Assembly (NCBI GenBank): GCA_036496425.1
Contig: DASXLG010000288.1
Span: 1 to 47,105, forward strand
DNA from: Terriglobia bacterium
GTDB lineage: Bacteria > Acidobacteriota > Terriglobia > 20CM-2-55-15
Reading direction: 5' to 3'
Length of the DNA: 47,105 nt
Both the position numbers and the translations under genes were made by a program. How positions within the stretch are numbered: position 1 is the first letter of the stretch; every line of letters starts with the position of its first letter. Shown in pieces: positions 25,435 through 35,316 of this stretch. The notes beneath the pieces are model-generated. The model made no database searches. It saw only the letters and a program-made list of their open reading frames with translations, and had not been told where the DNA came from.

Positions 25435-26911
25435 CGCCCTCCGCGAGCCGGCACCACCGGCAGATCTCGCCGGAAAAGTGATGGCGCGTATCGAGAGTGC
25501 GAAGCGGAGACGCCGATATGCCTTCCTTGCCATTGCAGCCGCAGCCTTATTGCTTATTGTTGCTTCACTTGGCGTTTTCGAGAGGGCGGTGACCGGCACA
25601 CAAGCCGTGGTTCTCGAAACCGGAGAAAAGATCCAGGACGGTGAAACGGTTCGTTCTGCAGTCCGCGCCACATTGGCGCTCGCAGACGGCTCACGCATCG
25701 AAATGCGCTCAAATTCGGAGATGGCGCTCCGGACTGCCGCTGAAGGCAGGCTGATCCAGTTGAATGCCGGCAGCATCATCGTTACCGCCGCCAGACAGCA
25801 CAACGGACATTTGTATGTGCGGACCAAAGATGTCACCGTCTCGGTTGTCGGCACCGTCTTTCTGGTAAATGCTGAAGAGCAAGGCTCGCGCGTCGCGGTC
25901 ATTCAGGGCGAGGTTCAGATACTGCAAGGCGCCAAGGAGAAAACACTTCATTCCGGTGAGCAGGTAGCGACAAGTTCGTCGATGCCGAGCGTGCCGGTCT
26001 CGGAGGAAATATCATGGAGCCAAAACGCCAGCGCGCATCTGGCCTTGTTACAACAGAACACAACCCCGCCTTCCGAGGCGCCAAACGCTGTGCCGCCGCC
26101 GCTGCTGTATTTTGCCGCCGTCTCGATAAAACCAATGCCCTCCAATCCTCCCGGGCAAGGAGAGAAAGTGGGTTTTGCCTGTCATGGCGCCGACGGAACC
26201 CGACGGGCGCCTTTTGGGCTGGCAGATCCGATCAGCGCGCCACGAGGCCGATGTCTGGGCAATTACGTCACTTTGCCGAGCTTGATTGCATTCGCGTATA
26301 ACACTGTGCCGCAATTTGTCGCGGGCGGGCCCGACTGGATGAACAGTCTTTTTGGGCGCACCACGATACCCTCAAAACCTGCCGCAGTCTTTCAGGTCGA
26401 AGCAGAAGCCGAGGATTCTTCCACGGCAACAACCGGTCAATTGCGGCAGATGCTTCAGACGATGTTGGCGGATCGCTTCAAACTGAAGTTCCATCGAGAT
26501 ACTCATGAGGTCCCCGGATATGCGCTGCTTGTCGCTAAGGGTGGACCGAAGTTGAAAGAGATTGCGGACGAAGACTCACCGTTTGTGTGTTGCCTTGGGC
26601 GGCCGACATACAAAGGAAGATCTACGGTGGAACAACTTGCACAGTTTCTGACTCAATTGATCTTTATTCGCAATGGCCCCATTGTCGACAAAACAGGCCT
26701 CGCAGGAATCTATGATTACGAATTCACTCTGCGCTCGACCGGTGGAGGACAGCGGGGACCTGCCGGAGAGCCTCGCGGTGGCGGACCGCCAAGCGGTGTC
26801 GATGCATTATCCGACGCACTCGAAGACCAACTTGGCCTTCGCTTGCAAGCTCAGAAAGTCTCAGTCGATGTCCTGGTTATCGATGAAGCTGAAAAGCCAT
26901 CTGAGAATTAG
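25406..26911 (+). CDS. FecR-domain membrane protein fused to a TIGR03435 domain
   Basis: ATG 25406 follows GGAGAAGAG and gives 501 residues. Order: a short cytoplasmic anti-sigma-like segment (1-31), one membrane helix (about 34-55), a FecR domain (about 60-195: ETGEKIQDGETVRS, then VRTKDVTVSVVGTVFLV), a Pro-rich linker, and a TIGR03435 domain (about 240-501) ending VLVIDEAEKPSEN. FecR proteins relay periplasmic signals to ECF sigma factors; here the outer part is the Acidobacteriota-specific TIGR03435 domain, presumably the sensor. It is the intact relative of the fragments at 391-738 and 1310-1343. Confidence 0.9.
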   Translation: MDPLENNLRDALREPAPPADLAGKVMARIESAKRRRRYAFLAIAAAALLLIVASLGVFERAVTGTQAVVLETGEKIQDGETVRSAVRATLALADGSRIEMRSNSEMALRTAAEGRLIQLNAGSIIVTAARQHNGHLYVRTKDVTVSVVGTVFLVNAEEQGSRVAVIQGEVQILQGAKEKTLHSGEQVATSSSMPSVPVSEEISWSQNASAHLALLQQNTTPPSEAPNAVPPPLLYFAAVSIKPMPSNPPGQGEKVGFACHGADGTRRAPFGLADPISAPRGRCLGNYVTLPSLIAFAYNTVPQFVAGGPDWMNSLFGRTTIPSKPAAVFQVEAEAEDSSTATTGQLRQMLQTMLADRFKLKFHRDTHEVPGYALLVAKGGPKLKEIADEDSPFVCCLGRPTYKGRSTVEQLAQFLTQLIFIRNGPIVDKTGLAGIYDYEFTLRSTGGGQRGPAGEPRGGGPPSGVDALSDALEDQLGLRLQAQKVSVDVLVIDEAEKPSEN

Positions 26912-27093
26912 TGGATTCCCATTAATAACGCATGGCCTGGCTGTCATGGGTATTCCACTTTGGCTGTCATTTCGTTGGGCCGGCGAGGGCGGATCCGCTG
27001 CCCAGGCCAGCGTTACCGCCGGACCCGTCCAAACAATTTCCTTCAACAATTGCTTTACTATTTCCCGACGTTTTCATAGCCTGTCCCCGCGCT

Positions 27094-29802
27094 ATGAAGA
27101 AACTCTTCACTTCGGACCTATTTTTTGGAATTGTCCTGACCCTTTTCGTCGCCGGCTCGTACCTGATCGGAAGTACTTTCCTCGAATCAGTCGAGTTGAA
27201 GTTTTATGACGTGCGCGCGAAATTCCGGCAGGAATCCGGCCAACCCAATGATGTGGCAATCATCGCCATCGACGACAACAGCCTGACCCAACTGGGCCGT
27301 TGGCCGTGGCCGCGGTCGCGGATCGCAGCGATGCTGGACAAAGTGGGTTCGTACGGTCCCAAAGTCATTGGATTGAACATCCTGTTTTCGGAGCCGGACC
27401 ATAACCCGGGAATCGCAGCGCTGGATCAACTGGCTACACGGTACAAAGAACTTGCCGAGTCGAAGGTCGTCATCGAGAACGATCCGGCCAGCAAAAAGCC
27501 GCTGGCGCCGGGTGCGCCTTCCGCCATTCTGGAGGCGATCGATACGGCAAAGCAAAGCCTGGATGAGGACGCGAAGCTGGCTGCGTCTTTAAAGGGTAAG
27601 AAGGTCGTCCTTCCGATGTTTTTCGATCTCTCTGCCGGGCTTGGGGGCAAACCGGATCCCTTGCCGCCGGAAATCGCCCGCTCGGCGATGACAATTCTTC
27701 CGTCCGGCAGCCCGAACTATGTAGTCTCTGAAAAAGCGAGTTACCCTGTGGCGCTGTTTATGGCCGATGCGGTTGGGATCGGCCACATAAACGTCGTGCC
27801 CGACAGAGATGGAACAGTGCGCCGCGTCCCCGTGTCCGTCGCCTATGGCGATGCAATGTATCCGGCATATGCGCTGGAACTGCTGAGGGTTTACCTGGGC
27901 CTCGATTCGAAGGACCTGAAAATCGCGCAGGATGACAAAGTCATCCTGGGAGGGATCGAAGCGCCCCTCGATGAAACCGGCTTGATGAACATCACCTTCC
28001 GTGGGCCGGAAAGGACGTTTCCCTACTATTCGTTCTTCGATGTTCTCAACGATAAAGTGAATCCCGACCAGTTCAAGGATCGCATCGTCCTGCTGGGTTC
28101 GACGGCTATCGGACTGGATTCGCGCTGGGTGACGCCTACCGGGACGAATTTCAACAGCGTTGAGTTGACCGCGAATATTATCGACGACCTTCTCACCAAG
28201 AAGTTTCTGGTTCGTCCATCCTGGGCGCGGGCAGCGGAACTGCTTTTGATTCTGTTTGTAGGAATTTTTGTCAGCCTGCTCCTTCCACGCATGAAAGCCG
28301 CTATGGGCGCAATCGTCTCCCTGGTGTTTCTGGCGGCTCTGCTGGTGACCGGCACATGGATGTTTGTTTCGCAGAATTATTGGCTCAAGGTGACATATCC
28401 TTCGATTCTGCTTGCGGCCGGATACACTGTCATCGTTTCCAAACGTTTCCTCACAACCGAGAAACGCAAGGAACTGGTCGAAGCCTCACAAATCGAAACC
28501 AACAAAATGCTCGGACTTTCTTTTCAGGGCCAGGGCATGCTGGATCTCGCGTTCGAGAAGTTCAGAACCCTCCCGCTGGACGAAGCTGTTGCCGATCTGC
28601 TTTACAACCTGAGCCTCGATTTCGAAAGGAAGCGACAGTACAACAAGGCTGTCGCTGTCTATGATTACATCGCGACAAAATTCAAAGGCTACAAAGACAT
28701 CACGACACGGCTGGAGAATTTGAAGAAAGCTGCCGATGGCGCTGTTTTCGGCTCGTCGGTGGGCCGCGGTAAAGACTCGACGATCATGACCGAGAGCGGA
28801 GGCATGAAGCCGACACTCGGACGGTACGAGGTCGAAAAGGAACTGGGCCGAGGAGCGATGGGAATTGTTTATCTTGGAAGGGATCCCAAGATCAACCGGC
28901 AGGTGGCCATTAAAACGATGATGCTGGAGCTGGAAGGAACGGCCGAGCAGGTGAAGGAACTGAAGAGCCGGTTCTTCCGCGAGGCTGAATCCGCCGGAAA
29001 CCTGAATCATCCCAATATCGTCCGCATTTTCGATGCCGGCGAGGAGAACGAAATCGCCTACATCGCGATGGAGTTGCTCGAGGGACACGATCTCAAACGC
29101 TATTGCGACAAAGCTTCGTTGCTTCCGCTGGAAACAGTGCTCGACTTCTGCGCCAAGACCGCCGACGGTCTGGACTACGCGCATCAGGCCGGCGTGATTC
29201 ATCGCGACATCAAGCCCGCGAACATCATGCTGTTAAAAGATGGAACGCTGCGTACTACCGATTTCGGAATCGCACGAATGGCCGCTTCCTCGAAAACCGC
29301 CACCGGAACGGTTATGGGAACGCCCTCGTACATGAGCCCGGAACAGGTTTCCGGTAAGAAAGTGGACGGCCGGTCGGATCTGTGGTCGCTCGGCGTCATG
29401 TTGTACGAACTCAGCACCGGCGAGAAACCTTTCAAAGGTGGCGACGCCATCGGAACTCTGCTGTTCCAGATTGCGAATGATACGCCGACGCCACCAGCCA
29501 CTTACCGCCCGGATTTACCCGCTGATGTCATCGCTGTCATTGATAAATGCCTGCAAAAAGACCCGGATGCCCGGTATCAGAGGGGCGCCGACCTGGCCGC
29601 CGATCTGCGCCGTGTCATCGAACGGTTGAAATCAGGCACGCCGGCTCCGGTGGTCAACGCCGCACCAGCCGCAGCCGTGGCAGCTGCAGCTGCCACGGCT
29701 GCGGCCGACAAGACCGCAGTTCTGGGCAATCCGCTCAAACCAGACGGACCAGATGTGGCCGGTGATAGGACTATACATATTGATCAGAATGAGAAATCGT
29801 GA
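27094..29802 (+). CDS. CHASE2-domain serine/threonine protein kinase
   Basis: I place the start at ATG 27094 (MKKLFTSD), because a membrane helix follows directly; the open frame extends 54 codons further upstream. Order in the 902 residues: TM helix (about 8-28), extracytoplasmic CHASE2 sensor (about 35-365), three TM helices (about 370-460), a TPR-like linker (about 480-555), then a Hanks-type kinase from about 576. The kinase is intact: Lys607 in VAIK, catalytic HRDIKPAN (Asp705) and DFG (Asp723). The tail is Ala-rich. Such kinases sense envelope signals. The phosphatase gene downstream overlaps by 4 bases. Confidence 0.95.
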   Translation: MKKLFTSDLFFGIVLTLFVAGSYLIGSTFLESVELKFYDVRAKFRQESGQPNDVAIIAIDDNSLTQLGRWPWPRSRIAAMLDKVGSYGPKVIGLNILFSEPDHNPGIAALDQLATRYKELAESKVVIENDPASKKPLAPGAPSAILEAIDTAKQSLDEDAKLAASLKGKKVVLPMFFDLSAGLGGKPDPLPPEIARSAMTILPSGSPNYVVSEKASYPVALFMADAVGIGHINVVPDRDGTVRRVPVSVAYGDAMYPAYALELLRVYLGLDSKDLKIAQDDKVILGGIEAPLDETGLMNITFRGPERTFPYYSFFDVLNDKVNPDQFKDRIVLLGSTAIGLDSRWVTPTGTNFNSVELTANIIDDLLTKKFLVRPSWARAAELLLILFVGIFVSLLLPRMKAAMGAIVSLVFLAALLVTGTWMFVSQNYWLKVTYPSILLAAGYTVIVSKRFLTTEKRKELVEASQIETNKMLGLSFQGQGMLDLAFEKFRTLPLDEAVADLLYNLSLDFERKRQYNKAVAVYDYIATKFKGYKDITTRLENLKKAADGAVFGSSVGRGKDSTIMTESGGMKPTLGRYEVEKELGRGAMGIVYLGRDPKINRQVAIKTMMLELEGTAEQVKELKSRFFREAESAGNLNHPNIVRIFDAGEENEIAYIAMELLEGHDLKRYCDKASLLPLETVLDFCAKTADGLDYAHQAGVIHRDIKPANIMLLKDGTLRTTDFGIARMAASSKTATGTVMGTPSYMSPEQVSGKKVDGRSDLWSLGVMLYELSTGEKPFKGGDAIGTLLFQIANDTPTPPATYRPDLPADVIAVIDKCLQKDPDARYQRGADLAADLRRVIERLKSGTPAPVVNAAPAAAVAAAAATAAADKTAVLGNPLKPDGPDVAGDRTIHIDQNEKS

Positions 29803-30626
29803 ACAGGCTGGCAATAAAGATTGCGGGGCTGACCGATCCGGGAAAGTCCCGCTCAAACAATGAAGACGCCGTATGGATCGATCCGCAGGCTAACCTGCTG
29901 ATTGTGGCTGACGGAATGGGCGGCCATCAGGCAGGAGAAGTCGCCAGCGGATTGGCTATAAAAACGATCCCGGACCACCTTCAACAGCTGGTCCACAAAG
30001 GAACAGCAGGCGAGGTTGCGGATGAGCGGCTTTCCGGGGAAACCAATCGGTTGGGATTCTGTTTCAAAATCGCCAACCAGATGATTTTCGAGGCGGCCAA
30101 GCGCTATCCGGAGGACCACGGCATGGGTACGACCTGCACAGCGGCTCTGATCACCGGCGGCCGCCTCAGTCTTGCGCATGTCGGCGACAGCCGTTGTTAT
30201 CTGATTCGCCGCGGCGAGATCGAGCAACTGACGGAAGATCATTCGCTGGTTATGGAACAGGTACGACACGGCCTCCTCTCGAAAGACGATGAGGCCGTCA
30301 AAAGAGGACAGAATATTCTGACGCGTTCTCTCGGGACCAGCGCCGAAGTCAAAATCGACATGCAGGAATATCCGCTTTATCCTGGCGATTGCCTTCTGCT
30401 CTGCTCCGACGGACTCGAAAAAGAGCTGACGGACGATCAGATATTGGAAATTGTGATGAAAACATCAGGGCCTGAAGATTGCGCCAGGAATCTGATTGAA
30501 GCGGCGAACGCCGCTGGTGGACGAGACAACATTACGGTTGCGGTTGCTCAAATCGAAAAAGCAAGTTTGAGCGAGTCCATCCTGTCATTTATGAAAACCT
30601 CATTTGGTTGGAAGGCGCCGTCATGA
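29799..30626 (+). CDS. PP2C family serine/threonine phosphatase
   Basis: The 275-residue phosphatase starts at GTG 29799, overlapping the kinase stop (GTGA). PP2C motifs are present in order: SRSNNEDA, ADGMGGHQAGE, GDSRCYLIR, LLCSDGLEKELTDD and GGRDNITV, with the metal-binding aspartates intact. It should reverse the action of the adjacent kinase, including on FHA-bound partners. It is cytoplasmic, with no signal peptide. Confidence 0.95.
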   Translation: MNRLAIKIAGLTDPGKSRSNNEDAVWIDPQANLLIVADGMGGHQAGEVASGLAIKTIPDHLQQLVHKGTAGEVADERLSGETNRLGFCFKIANQMIFEAAKRYPEDHGMGTTCTAALITGGRLSLAHVGDSRCYLIRRGEIEQLTEDHSLVMEQVRHGLLSKDDEAVKRGQNILTRSLGTSAEVKIDMQEYPLYPGDCLLLCSDGLEKELTDDQILEIVMKTSGPEDCARNLIEAANAAGGRDNITVAVAQIEKASLSESILSFMKTSFGWKAPS

Positions 30627-30656
30627 GCATTCATTCACCCCTGGAGGTCCCTCGGA

Positions 30657-31364
30657 ATGGCTAAGTTCCTGCTCCAATTCGAAGGCGCAGTTCTTAAGGA
30701 AATCCCCGCCAAGGACGAAATCACTGTCGGCCGGAAGCCGGACAACGATGTCGTCATCGACAATCCTGCAGTAAGCAGCCACCATTGCCGGATAAAACTG
30801 GTCGGCGATACCTTCTTCGTCGAGGACCTCAATTCGACAAACGGCGTTTTCGTCAACGCAAAGAAAATCGTGAAGTCCGGACTCCAGAACAATGACGTCA
30901 TCGGTATCGCAAAGCACGCGCTGAAATTCCTCGATGACAAACAAGAGGAGAGCCCGACCGTCGCAATACCCCCGAAAAAGGCAGCTCAGGACGCCACCAT
31001 CATGATCGCTCCTGAGAGACAGCAGGAGCTTGCGGCAGCTTCCACTACCGCCGCTCAGAAAAAGCCGGCGATGGTTCGCGTTACAAAAGGAGTGGTCGAT
31101 CAACTCGACTACGAACTTAAAACGCGTTCAACTTACCTGGGCAAATCCGACCGCGTTCAGATCAAGATTAAAGGCAAAGGCCTGTTCGGATCGGCGCCGG
31201 AAAGCGCGGCGATGATCGTGAACCAGGATGGCTACTTTCTGGTGCCGATCGTGGCCGGTTACGTCAAGTTGAACGGGAAAGCACTACAGGAAAAACAGCC
31301 GCTCGCCGATGGCGACATCATCGAGGCCGGGGGCACGACTTTAAAATTCGAAGTCCAGAACTGA
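30657..31364 (+). CDS. FHA domain protein
   Basis: The 235-residue protein has an N-terminal FHA domain (about 18-92) with the phosphothreonine-binding residues in VGRKPDNDVVID, SSHHCRI and NSTNGVFVN. A second, degenerate FHA-like beta domain is at about 140-235 (LGKSDRVQIKIKG, then VKLNGKALQEKQPLADGD). FHA proteins read phosphothreonine marks made by kinases such as the one two genes upstream. The three genes form a kinase-phosphatase-reader operon. Confidence 0.92.
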   Translation: MAKFLLQFEGAVLKEIPAKDEITVGRKPDNDVVIDNPAVSSHHCRIKLVGDTFFVEDLNSTNGVFVNAKKIVKSGLQNNDVIGIAKHALKFLDDKQEESPTVAIPPKKAAQDATIMIAPERQQELAAASTTAAQKKPAMVRVTKGVVDQLDYELKTRSTYLGKSDRVQIKIKGKGLFGSAPESAAMIVNQDGYFLVPIVAGYVKLNGKALQEKQPLADGDIIEAGGTTLKFEVQN

Positions 31365-31388
31365 TCGGGCGAGACGCCTTGGAGTCAA

Positions 31389-32324
31389 TCACAAGTCTCG
31401 AAAGCGATACAGCTTCCGCGGATTGACCGTCAGAATCTCCTTCAAAACCTTCGGGTCTTTGTGCGCCGAGGGCCAGATCCAGAAATTTGCGATATCGCCG
31501 TCGTTCGGCATCTTGTTCGGCGGGTTTCCTCTGCCCGTGACAATGACCGTGTTCATATTCGGCCGGGGCCGATCCGTTCCACTGATCACATTCCCGGGGA
31601 AATGACGGATCAATTCGTGAGCAAACGGCAAGACGATGCTCCAATCCTCCGGCCGCGCCGACCGCGTATAGCGATCGGGCGAGGTGATTTTCCAGAAGAT
31701 GTCCCGGCGGGAGGCTCCAAGCTCGAGCAGGCGCTGAAAATACTCGTTCTTTTCGACGGGTACATTCACATCCGGACGGCCCATGTGGTCGATCAGAACC
31801 GGTGTCGGCAGCGACTGGATCAAAGGCCGCATGACTTCAAATGCGTCGGGTAAGAAATAAAGATCCACATGCCAGCCCAAAGGCTGGATCTTTGCCGCAA
31901 TCCGCTGAATCACGTCCGCCGGCGTCGTTTCGCTGGCAATGTGAGGAAGAAAGGCAAAGCGGACTCCGCGAACCCCGGCGGCGTCCAGCCGGCGGAGCTC
32001 GTCCATGGTGACGCTCTCATCGACGCTCGCGACGCCGGCAGCCCGTCCCTCCATGTGCTCCAGCGCATCGACGACCACGGAGTTGTCCGTGCCGTGACAG
32101 GTGGCCTGAACAACCACAAAACCCCAGAATCCCATTTTTTGGATGAGAATCTCTTTTTGTTCCTGCCAGGCCGCCGGAAACGGCTGGTATTTGGATTTCG
32201 GCGACAGCGGAAAGCGGTCGAACGGGCCGATCACGTGCATATGCGAATCGATCGCGCCCTCAGGCATTTTAAAGACAAGCGGAGCAGGATTCGGATCCTG
32301 CCTGACGTATGGTTCAGTACTCAT
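31389..32324 (-). CDS. Amidohydrolase family protein (TIM barrel, PDC-hydrolase-like)
   Basis: The 311-residue protein shows the amidohydrolase_2 pattern: the first metal site DSHMHVIGP, the middle strand PVLIDHMGRPD and the late SGTDRPRP. These lactonase/decarboxylase-type enzymes act on cyclic dicarboxylates; the substrate cannot be told here. ATG 32324 is 12 bases downstream of the ETF-QO stop, so it belongs to the same minus-strand run. Confidence 0.85.
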   Translation of the reverse strand: MSTEPYVRQDPNPAPLVFKMPEGAIDSHMHVIGPFDRFPLSPKSKYQPFPAAWQEQKEILIQKMGFWGFVVVQATCHGTDNSVVVDALEHMEGRAAGVASVDESVTMDELRRLDAAGVRGVRFAFLPHIASETTPADVIQRIAAKIQPLGWHVDLYFLPDAFEVMRPLIQSLPTPVLIDHMGRPDVNVPVEKNEYFQRLLELGASRRDIFWKITSPDRYTRSARPEDWSIVLPFAHELIRHFPGNVISGTDRPRPNMNTVIVTGRGNPPNKMPNDGDIANFWIWPSAHKDPKVLKEILTVNPRKLYRFRDL

Positions 32325-32336
32325 AGGTCTGAAATT

Positions 32337-33974
32337 CTACAGCAACTCGTACGACGGGCCGTCGCCACCTTCCGGCGTGACCCAGTTGATCACCTCATAG
32401 GGATCCATGATGTCGCAGGTCTTGCAGTGAACGCAGTTGGAGAAATTGATCTGCAGATGGCGCCCGCTGCCATTCTCGACCATCTCATAGACGGCGGCTG
32501 GACAGAAGGACCGGCACGGATTGCCGAATTCCTGCGTACATCGCGGATGGCAGATGTCGGGCTGGAGAATGTGCAGGTGGCACGGCTGATCTTCATTGTG
32601 CGCAGTGCCGGAATTGTAGACGTCGGTCAGCTTGTCGAAGGTGAGTTTGCGGTCATAAGTGGGTTCGGAATCCATCGGGACATTGCCGTCGTAATACTGC
32701 TTCAAATGCTCCATCCGGGCATAGCCCGGCACGTTGCGATACCGATTGTGCAGCCCGCGGCCGCCGGTCGCCATCTGTAATCCCGTGTGAAGCAGGCCCG
32801 CAATCAGCCCATGCTCGAAGGCCTGATGGAAGTTCCGGACCTTCCACAGCTCTTTCTTCACCCAGCTGTCCTCCACGAGTTCGTGAAATCGCTTCAGCTT
32901 GTCCCGGGAAAAATCGTTGGCCTGGAGAGCCTCGTGGGCGGCTTCCGCCGCGAGTTGTCCGGTCTTGAAAGCGAGATGGATGCCCTTGAGCCGCATGGCA
33001 TTCAGGAAACCGGCGGAATCTCCAATGATCATGCCGCCGTTAAAGTAGTACTGCGGCTGGGCCCAATAACCGCCCTCCGGAATCGTCTTGGCTCCATAGG
33101 AGTGGAGCGTGCCGCCGTCAAGAATCGCCTTTACGTGAGGGTGCGTTTTGAATTCCTGGAACCGTTCATGCGGATCCAGCCGCGGGTCGAGATAATCGAG
33201 TCCCACGACCAGCCCGATGGAAACTCTACCCTCGGACATGTTGTAAATGAATCCGCCGCCGAACTCCTGGTTCCGCAGCGGCCAGCCCATCGTATGGATA
33301 ACGCGGCCGCCGGTATTTCTCTCCTTCGGCACATCCCAGACTTCTTTGACGCCGACGGTGTAGACCTGTGGATTACGGCCTTCGTCCAGATTGAATCTCC
33401 GGATCAGCTGCTTGGTCAGCGATCCCCGCGATCCCTCGGCCAGGATCGTGATTTTGGCGCGGATATCGATCCCCGGTTCGAAATTCGCTTTTGGCTTTCC
33501 GCTTTTGTCCGTGCCTTTGTCGCCGGTCCGGACTCCGGCGACGGCATCGTTCTCGATGAGCAGATCCGCACCCGAAAATCCCGCAAAAATATCGACGCCG
33601 CTTTTTTCAACCTGCTCTCCAAACCAGCGGGTGAACCGGTTCAGCGAAATAATGTAATTGCCGTGATTCTGGAGCGGGGCAGGAATGAGAGGCAGCGCGA
33701 ACTTACGATTTCTGGTCAGGAAGAGGACATGATCCTCGTCAACGGAATTCTCGATCGGAGCGCCGCGTTCCTTCCAGTCCGGCATCAGTTCATTGATGCC
33801 GCGCGGATCCATGACGGCCCCGGAAATAATGTGGGCGCCGATCTCTTTGCCCTTTTCGAGCAGGGCGATGGAGAGATCTTTATTCAGTTTGCGGAGTTGG
33901 TAGGCAGCAGCCAATCCTGCGGGTCCGCCGCCGACGATGACGACGTCGACTTCCAGAACATCGCGTTCGGGCAT
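32337..33974 (-). CDS. Electron transfer flavoprotein-ubiquinone oxidoreductase
   Basis: The 545-residue protein passes electrons from ETF to the quinone pool during fatty- and amino-acid oxidation. It has the FAD-binding GGGPAGLAAAYQL at about 15, the long flavoprotein core, and the C-terminal [4Fe-4S] domain with clustered cysteines (PRCTQEFGNPCRSFCPAAVYE, read from two short stretches, and NCVHCKTC). Length is normal for the family. Its position directly behind fabF, with a REP-like repeat between, links fatty-acid synthesis and oxidation genes. Confidence 0.95.
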   Translation of the reverse strand: MPERDVLEVDVVIVGGGPAGLAAAYQLRKLNKDLSIALLEKGKEIGAHIISGAVMDPRGINELMPDWKERGAPIENSVDEDHVLFLTRNRKFALPLIPAPLQNHGNYIISLNRFTRWFGEQVEKSGVDIFAGFSGADLLIENDAVAGVRTGDKGTDKSGKPKANFEPGIDIRAKITILAEGSRGSLTKQLIRRFNLDEGRNPQVYTVGVKEVWDVPKERNTGGRVIHTMGWPLRNQEFGGGFIYNMSEGRVSIGLVVGLDYLDPRLDPHERFQEFKTHPHVKAILDGGTLHSYGAKTIPEGGYWAQPQYYFNGGMIIGDSAGFLNAMRLKGIHLAFKTGQLAAEAAHEALQANDFSRDKLKRFHELVEDSWVKKELWKVRNFHQAFEHGLIAGLLHTGLQMATGGRGLHNRYRNVPGYARMEHLKQYYDGNVPMDSEPTYDRKLTFDKLTDVYNSGTAHNEDQPCHLHILQPDICHPRCTQEFGNPCRSFCPAAVYEMVENGSGRHLQINFSNCVHCKTCDIMDPYEVINWVTPEGGDGPSYELL

Positions 33975-33992
33975 ATATAAAGATTAGCAAGA

Positions 33993-34051
33993 TTAGCCGC
34001 AGATTACGCGGATTACGCAGATCTGCGTCATCCGCCTCATGAGCGGCTTAA
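33993..34051. repeat. REP-like inverted repeat of the TTAGCCGCAGAT family
   Basis: TTAGCCGCAGATTACGCGG and following bases pair imperfectly with ATCTGCGTCATCCGCC...GCGGCTTAA. The right end overlaps the fabF stop codon (34048-34050). A longer member of the same family lies at 45250-45350. Confidence 0.65.
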
Positions 34052-35292
34052 CCTTCGTATCTTTTGAACAGGAGAGATGCGTTGGTCCCCCCGAATCCGA
34101 AGGAATTCGACAACGCGTAACGGACTTCGAGCTTGCGGGCTTTGTTGGGAGTGTAATCCAGATCGCAATCCGGATCCGGGGTGTCGTAGTTGATCGTCGG
34201 AGGAACCACACCGCGCTCGACAACGAGCGAGGTGATACCGGCTTCCACGGCCCCGGCGGCGCCAAGCAGATGTCCGATCATCGACTTTGTGGAGCTGATT
34301 GCAACTTTGTATGCGTAATCGCCGAACAGCCGTTTGATGGCCATGGTCTCGATCCGGTCGTTGGGAGGCGTCGAGGTGCCGTGGGCGTTGATATAGTCCA
34401 CCTGCTCGGGCTTGATGCCGGCGTCGGTGATGGCGTTCAGCATGACGCGATGCGCGCCTCTCCCATCGTCCGGAGGCAGCGTGATGTGGTAGGCGTCGCC
34501 GCTCATGCCGTAGCCGACCAGCTCGGCGATGATCTGAGCTCCGCGCTTCTTGGCGAGCTCCAGTTCTTCCAGAATAATCACGCCCGCGCCCTCGCCGACG
34601 ACAAATCCGTCGCGGTCCTTGTCGAAGGGACGTGAAGCGCGTTGGGGCTCTTCGTTGCGTGTCGAAAGAGCGCGCATGGCGGCAAACCCTCCGACGCCCA
34701 TCGGCGTGACGGCAGCTTCCGAACCGCCCGCAACCATGATATCCGCGTCGCCGCGCGAAATGACGCGAAAGGCGTCACCCACCGCGTGAGCGCCCGACGA
34801 GCATGCCGTGCACGGGGCCGAGTTCGGCCCGCGAGCGCCGAGACGTATGGAGACCTGACCGGCGGCGAGGTTGATGATGCTCGACGGAATAAAGAACGGA
34901 GAAATTTTGCGCGGACCGCCTTCGAGAAAATTGGTGTGCTCGCGCTCGATAATCGTAAACCCGCCGATTCCGGATCCGATGAAAACGCCGGCACGTTCGG
35001 ACAATTCGGGAGTGATCGTCAATCCGGCATTTTTCATCGCGCCTTCCGCCGCGGCAACGGCGTAGTGGATGAAGGAATCCATCTTCTTGACGTCTTTCTT
35101 CTCGAACCAGTTGAGCGGATCGAATCCCTTGACCTCGGCGGCAATCCTGGTGGAAAACTGAGTGGTATCGAAACGGGAAATCGCTGTCACCCCACTGCGT
35201 CCCTCGCAGAGGCCTTTCCATGTGTCTTCCGTGCCGGTCCCCAGCGCGGTAACCAACCCAACGCCGGTGACCACAACTCTTCTTTTCTGCAA
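34048..35292 (-). CDS. fabF: Beta-ketoacyl-ACP synthase II
   Basis: FabF condenses malonyl-ACP with growing acyl-ACP. The 414-residue protein has the active-site Cys in PCTACSSGAHA and the two histidines in NAHGTSTPPND and MIGHLLGAAGA. It begins 24 bases after acpP in the usual acpP-fabF order. All catalytic residues are intact and the length is typical. Confidence 0.97.
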   Translation of the reverse strand: MQKRRVVVTGVGLVTALGTGTEDTWKGLCEGRSGVTAISRFDTTQFSTRIAAEVKGFDPLNWFEKKDVKKMDSFIHYAVAAAEGAMKNAGLTITPELSERAGVFIGSGIGGFTIIEREHTNFLEGGPRKISPFFIPSSIINLAAGQVSIRLGARGPNSAPCTACSSGAHAVGDAFRVISRGDADIMVAGGSEAAVTPMGVGGFAAMRALSTRNEEPQRASRPFDKDRDGFVVGEGAGVIILEELELAKKRGAQIIAELVGYGMSGDAYHITLPPDDGRGAHRVMLNAITDAGIKPEQVDYINAHGTSTPPNDRIETMAIKRLFGDYAYKVAISSTKSMIGHLLGAAGAVEAGITSLVVERGVVPPTINYDTPDPDCDLDYTPNKARKLEVRYALSNSFGFGGTNASLLFKRYEG

Positions 35293-35316
35293 AATTAAAC
35301 CTCGGAATCCTGATAT

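Noticed and set aside
32787-33980. 397-codon plus-strand frame opposite ETF-QO
   Set aside because: It mirrors a confident gene in the opposite strand and has no motif of its own.
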